From Melitaea cinxia (Eukaryota; Arthropoda; Insecta; Lepidoptera; Nymphalidae), in the NCBI RefSeq assembly GCF_905220565.1, contig NC_059423.1, positions 6,444,001 through 6,508,000 on the forward strand: a stretch of 64,000 bases of DNA, written 5' to 3'. Positions 63,690 through 64,000 of this stretch are shown piece by piece. How positions within the stretch are numbered: the first letter of the stretch is position 1; the number at the start of each line of letters is the position of its first letter. The notes beneath the pieces are model-generated. The model did not search any database, was not told the DNA's origin, and worked only from the letters and a program-made list of their open reading frames with translations. The position numbers were made by a program, and so were the translations under genes.

Positions 63690-63853
63690 CAATTCGATTG
63701 CTCCTAAGTATACTGAGTCAACTAACAACTTTTGATAATTTAATTTTTTAAGATATTAATAACATTTACTTGATTTCCTATCTACCTATGTAACAAAAAA
63801 ATAAAGTTATTAAAAGTAGAGTTGACTCAGTATACTTAGGAGCCATCGAATTG
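63690..63853. mobile_element. MITE-like element with 34-bp inverted repeats
   Basis: Arms 63690-63723 and 63820-63853 are reverse complements with one mismatch (core CTCCTAAGTATACTGAGTCA). The 96-bp spacer is AT-rich. It lies in an intron of the coiled-coil gene, just upstream of its first visible exon. Confidence 0.75.
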
Positions 63854-64000
63854 TTGCCAGTAAGAAATCGCTTACAGTGATAAGCTCACACATCGCACAT
63901 TTATTTTCAATATTGTTAAATGTTACATTTACATATTGTTGTGAATTATGATTAGTGATGTTCTGGATATCCGTATCCGTGGATATCAGCAGGAGAAATG

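Overview
The window is AT-rich insect nuclear DNA, almost certainly from a butterfly or moth. Genes have introns with GT/AG splice sites. Between and inside them lie interspersed repeats of types I associate with Lepidoptera: tRNA-derived SINEs, Helitrons ending in CTAG and inserted between A and T, short inverted-repeat elements, and 3' tails of non-LTR retrotransposons. Assignment to Lepidoptera is inference from repeats and proteins; no search was run.

Layout. Positions 1-21000 hold no recognisable host coding gene. They contain repeats, the 3' part of a LINE with reverse transcriptase C-terminal coding (17.7-18.2 kb), a decayed LINE fragment (19.7-20.1 kb) and a possible minus-strand promoter with a non-coding first exon near 16.5 kb. 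From 21.1 to 36.6 kb two plus-strand genes lie head to tail. Both encode an N-terminal ZAD zinc-binding domain and a long C2H2 zinc-finger array (13 and 14 fingers). All exon phases close in both models, giving 572 and 567 residues, and the genes look like an old tandem duplication. At 41.0-45.0 kb on the minus strand is a complete two-exon gene for the gamma subunit of the COPI coatomer (863 aa). At 50.8-57.2 kb, also minus, are eight exons of a YY1/Pleiohomeotic transcription factor. They cover the conserved central segments, all four zinc fingers and the C-terminus; the N-terminal exon(s) were not found. At 60.7-63.6 kb, minus, are the last three exons of an unrecognised coiled-coil protein that continues past the right edge.

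The genes share no obvious pathway. Two are probable DNA-binding factors of the insect ZAD class, one is a vesicle-coat housekeeping protein, and one belongs to a conserved Polycomb-recruiter/YY1 family.

Points most worth following: the matched exon plan and matched shortened finger of the two ZAD genes; a tandem array of about 29 copies of a 19-bp unit starting 9 bp after a splice donor inside the YY1 zinc-finger region; a perfect 46-bp inverted repeat in a ZAD-gene intron; and several nested insertions whose target-site duplications give a relative order of transposition. I saw no CRISPR, operon or bacterial feature. Exon boundaries were worked out by hand from splice consensus, reading frame and similarity recalled from known families.
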